DNA from: IIICB1 sp035968095
GTDB lineage: Bacteria > Cyanobacteriota > Cyanobacteriia > Cyanobacteriales > SIO1D9
DNA length: 6,154 bases
Assembly: GCA_035968095.1 (NCBI GenBank)
Contig: JAWQFW010000287.1
Coordinates: 1-6,154, forward strand
Direction: 5' to 3'
A model generated the notes under the pieces. The model saw nothing but the letters and a program-made list of their open reading frames with translations. It was not told where the DNA came from and made no database searches. Shown here one piece after another: positions 4,878-6,154 of this stretch. How positions within the stretch are numbered: the first letter of the stretch is position 1; every line of letters starts with the position of its first letter. A program made the position numbers and the translations under genes.

Positions 4878-4897
4878 CACTGGGATCTAGCCTAGTG
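4878..4897 (+). terminator. Possible weak terminator or hairpin after the HAD gene
   Basis: CACTGGG (4878-4884) pairs with CCTAGTG (4891-4897) using one G-U pair around the 6-nt loop ATCTAG. Only a mixed TCTCT follows, so intrinsic termination would be poor. A smaller AGTTT/AAACT repeat (4856-4869) lies just upstream. Confidence 0.3.
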
Positions 4898-4919
4898 TCT
4901 CTGCGATCTTGGGAAACAA

Positions 4920-4948
4920 GTGAAACTTTTGGTAAAAGTAACTATAAT
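4920..4948 (+). promoter_or_regulatory. Promoter of nadA
   Basis: TATAAT (4943-4948) has a 4/6 -35 box GTGAAA (4920-4925) at the ideal 17-bp spacing. Transcription would start near 4955, leaving a leader of about 36 nt before the TTG start. No operator symmetry is visible around it. Confidence 0.6.
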
Positions 4949-4990
4949 TAAGATAGAAAAATTTACATTCCCGATCCTAAATAAACCAAA

Positions 4991-5953
4991 TTGTTTACTA
5001 CTGTACTTCCTAAACCAGTAACCGCTATTCCCAGCGACTTGTTGGGCGCGATCGCAGATCTCAAACAAAAATTAAACGCGGTTATCCTCGCCCACTACTA
5101 CCAAGATCCAGATATCCAAGACATCGCCGACTACATCGGCGACTCACTAGGGCTTTCGCGACAAGCAGCCAGCACCGATGCCGAGGTAATTGTCTTTGCG
5201 GGAGTACATTTTATGGCAGAGACAGCCAAAATCCTCAACCCCGACAAACTGGTTCTCTTACCAGATTTAGATGCAGGCTGTTCCCTAGCAGATAGCTGTC
5301 CCCCCGACGCTTTTGCCAGATTCAAAGCCCAACATCCAGATCATTTAGTCATTTCTTACGTCAACTGCACCGCCGAAATCAAGGCAATGAGCGATATAAT
5401 CTGCACTAGCTCAAATGCAGTTCACATAGTCAACCAAATACCCCAAGACCAACCAATTATTTTTGCACCAGACCAAAATCTCGGTCGTTATGTAATGGCG
5501 CAAACCAATCGTGAAATGGTTTTATGGCAAGGTAGCTGCATGGTACACGAACTCTTTTCCGAAAAGAAAATTGTGCAGTTACAGGTAGAATATCCAGAAG
5601 CCGAAGTAATCGCCCATCCCGAATGCGAACCACAAGTTTTACGTCATGCTAGCTACATCGGTTCCACATCCGCTTTGTTGAAATATGTCCGGGAAAGCGA
5701 TACCAAAGCTTTCATCGTCGCTACCGAACCGGGGATAATTCACCAAATGCAAAAGCAAACACCACAGAAAAAGTTTATCCCAGCCCCACCGATGAAGAGT
5801 TGTGCTTGCAACGAATGTCCTCATATGCGTTTAAATACTTTGGAGAAGATTTATTTAGCAATGAAAAATCGCACTCCAGAGATTATTTTACCTGAAGAAA
5901 TTCGTAAAGCTGCCCTCAAGCCAATGCAGCGAATGTTGGCAATGAGTGTTTAG
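4991..5953 (+). CDS. nadA: Quinolinate synthase NadA
   Basis: This 320-residue cytoplasmic iron-sulfur enzyme condenses iminoaspartate (from NadB) with dihydroxyacetone phosphate to make quinolinate, the precursor of NAD. Three homologous domains appear in order, each with its expected motif. Examples are VILAHYYQDPDIQDIADYIG with GDSLGLSR, DLDAGCSLADSC, VISYVNCTAEIKAMSDIICTSSNAV, VLWQGSCMVHE, AHPEC and VATEPGIIHQM. The three [4Fe-4S] ligands are most likely C97, C183 and C276, the last in a CACNEC cluster (C271, C273, C276) near the C-terminus. Active-site candidates H35-Y36, S52, Y123, H209 and T245-E246 are all present, so the enzyme should be functional. The start is TTG at 4991: an in-frame TAA at 4982 excludes an upstream start, no ATG precedes the conserved part, and MFTTV matches cyanobacterial NadA N-termini. 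No strong Shine-Dalgarno is visible. A HIP1 lies at 5048-5055. Confidence 0.97.
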   Translation: MFTTVLPKPVTAIPSDLLGAIADLKQKLNAVILAHYYQDPDIQDIADYIGDSLGLSRQAASTDAEVIVFAGVHFMAETAKILNPDKLVLLPDLDAGCSLADSCPPDAFARFKAQHPDHLVISYVNCTAEIKAMSDIICTSSNAVHIVNQIPQDQPIIFAPDQNLGRYVMAQTNREMVLWQGSCMVHELFSEKKIVQLQVEYPEAEVIAHPECEPQVLRHASYIGSTSALLKYVRESDTKAFIVATEPGIIHQMQKQTPQKKFIPAPPMKSCACNECPHMRLNTLEKIYLAMKNRTPEIILPEEIRKAALKPMQRMLAMSV

Positions 5954-5972
5954 TCGAGAGGGATTAGGGTAT

Positions 5973-6000
5973 GTAGAGACGTTGCATACAATGTCTCTAC
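5973..6000. repeat. Palindromic dispersed repeat (GTAGAGACGTTGCA type)
   Basis: GTAGAGACGTTGCA (5973-5986) is followed directly by its imperfect inverse TACAATGTCTCTAC (5987-6000). Twelve of 14 positions are complementary; of the two others one is a G-U pair and one a C-A mismatch. This sequence recalls a dispersed palindrome common between genes of filamentous cyanobacteria, from memory and not searched. It lies 20 nt after nadA and could form a 3' hairpin on its mRNA, although no U-tract follows. Confidence 0.65.
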
Positions 6001-6061
6001 GCCAGTAAACAGTTAACACCCGATCAGTTTATCCCACAATTTTTCCTTGTCTTCGTCTCTC

Positions 6062-6134
6062 AATTCCTCCAATTCCTCCAAGTCTCCCAATTCCTCCAAT
6101 TCCTCCAATTCCTCCAAGTCTCCCAATTCCTCCC
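6062..6134. repeat. 9-bp minisatellite AATTCCTCC / AAGTCTCCC
   Basis: The units are AATTCCTCC at 6062, 6071, 6089, 6098, 6107 and 6125 (the last with one extra C), and variant AAGTCTCCC at 6080 and 6116. The variant recurs at a 36-bp spacing, so there is a higher-order pattern that grew by block duplication. Polypyrimidine bias is strong on this strand. The unit length is a multiple of three and leaves all six frames open, so open frames here are not evidence of coding. Confidence 0.9.
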
Positions 6135-6154
6135 AATCCCCAATCCCCAATCCC
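6132..6154. repeat. Heptamer repeat CCCCAAT with G-quadruplex potential on the minus strand
   Basis: AATCCCC units at 6135 and 6142 and a partial unit at 6149 continue past the window edge. They recall the STRR heptamers CCCCA(A/G)T of heterocystous and related cyanobacteria. The C-runs at 6132-6134, 6138-6141, 6145-6148 and 6152-6154 are separated by exactly three bases, giving on the minus strand four G-runs with ATT loops. Confidence 0.8.

Larger units (their letters stand above)
838..5055. repeat. HIP1 octamers (GCGATCGC), ten copies
   Basis: Perfect copies start at 838, 1600, 2391, 2890, 3570, 3939, 4035, 4136, 4254 and 5048, each 8 bp long. Six are inside genes or the leader ORF overlap and the rest are between genes. 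Chance expectation is about 0.1 per 6 kb. This density is a strong cyanobacterial marker. The sites are scattered and do not form one element; the span given runs from first to last. Confidence 0.95.

Noticed and set aside
6062..6154. CRISPR array
   Set aside because: The units are 7-10 bp direct tandem repeats with no unique spacers; this is a minisatellite.

Overview
The window reads as a cyanobacterial chromosome segment. The octamer GCGATCGC (HIP1, the highly iterated palindrome of cyanobacteria) occurs ten times in 6.15 kb. The proteins have cyanobacterial character: an Rre1/Ycf29-type response regulator and a NadA starting M-F-T-T-V. The right end carries a palindromic repeat built on GTAGAGACGTTGCA and short tandem repeats of the AATTCCTCC and CCCCAAT type, which are familiar from filamentous cyanobacteria. 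All recognisable genes lie on the + strand.

Layout. (1) 1-527: C-terminal part of a TnpB (IS200/IS605 or IS1341 type), cut by the left window edge. It is followed by the element's right-end hairpin and a probable TCAA terminus. (2) 528-1562: an approximately 340-bp upstream region with an extended -10 promoter, a leader hairpin and a 12-codon leader ORF. This ORF overlaps by ATGA the start of an orphan NarL/LuxR-type response regulator (likely rre1/ycf29), which ends in a small terminator. (3) 1686-1757: tRNA-Thr(TGT), with its own extended -10 promoter and a long downstream palindrome. (4) 2055-2747: an eight-helix membrane protein with a ZIP-like layout but largely replaced metal ligands. 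It is preceded by palindromes and closed by a strong terminator. (5) 3017-4110: a glutathione S-transferase and a GNAT acetyltransferase overlapping by 4 nt, an evident two-gene operon with a 29-bp palindrome upstream. (6) 4173-4838: a HAD phosphatase resembling the plant/animal GS1/PUDP/GPP group. (7) 4991-5953: quinolinate synthase nadA with a TTG start and its own promoter. (8) 5973-6154: repeat-rich sequence, including a G-quadruplex-capable heptamer array on the minus strand.

Most genes look like separate transcription units, and the only tight coupling is GST-GNAT. I found no CRISPR array, prophage or multi-gene defence system. The items most worth a second look are the degenerate ZIP-like transporter and its palindromic upstream region, the similar AATGA/TTGACT element before the GST operon, the coupled leader ORF of the response regulator, and the TnpB right end with its predicted guide.
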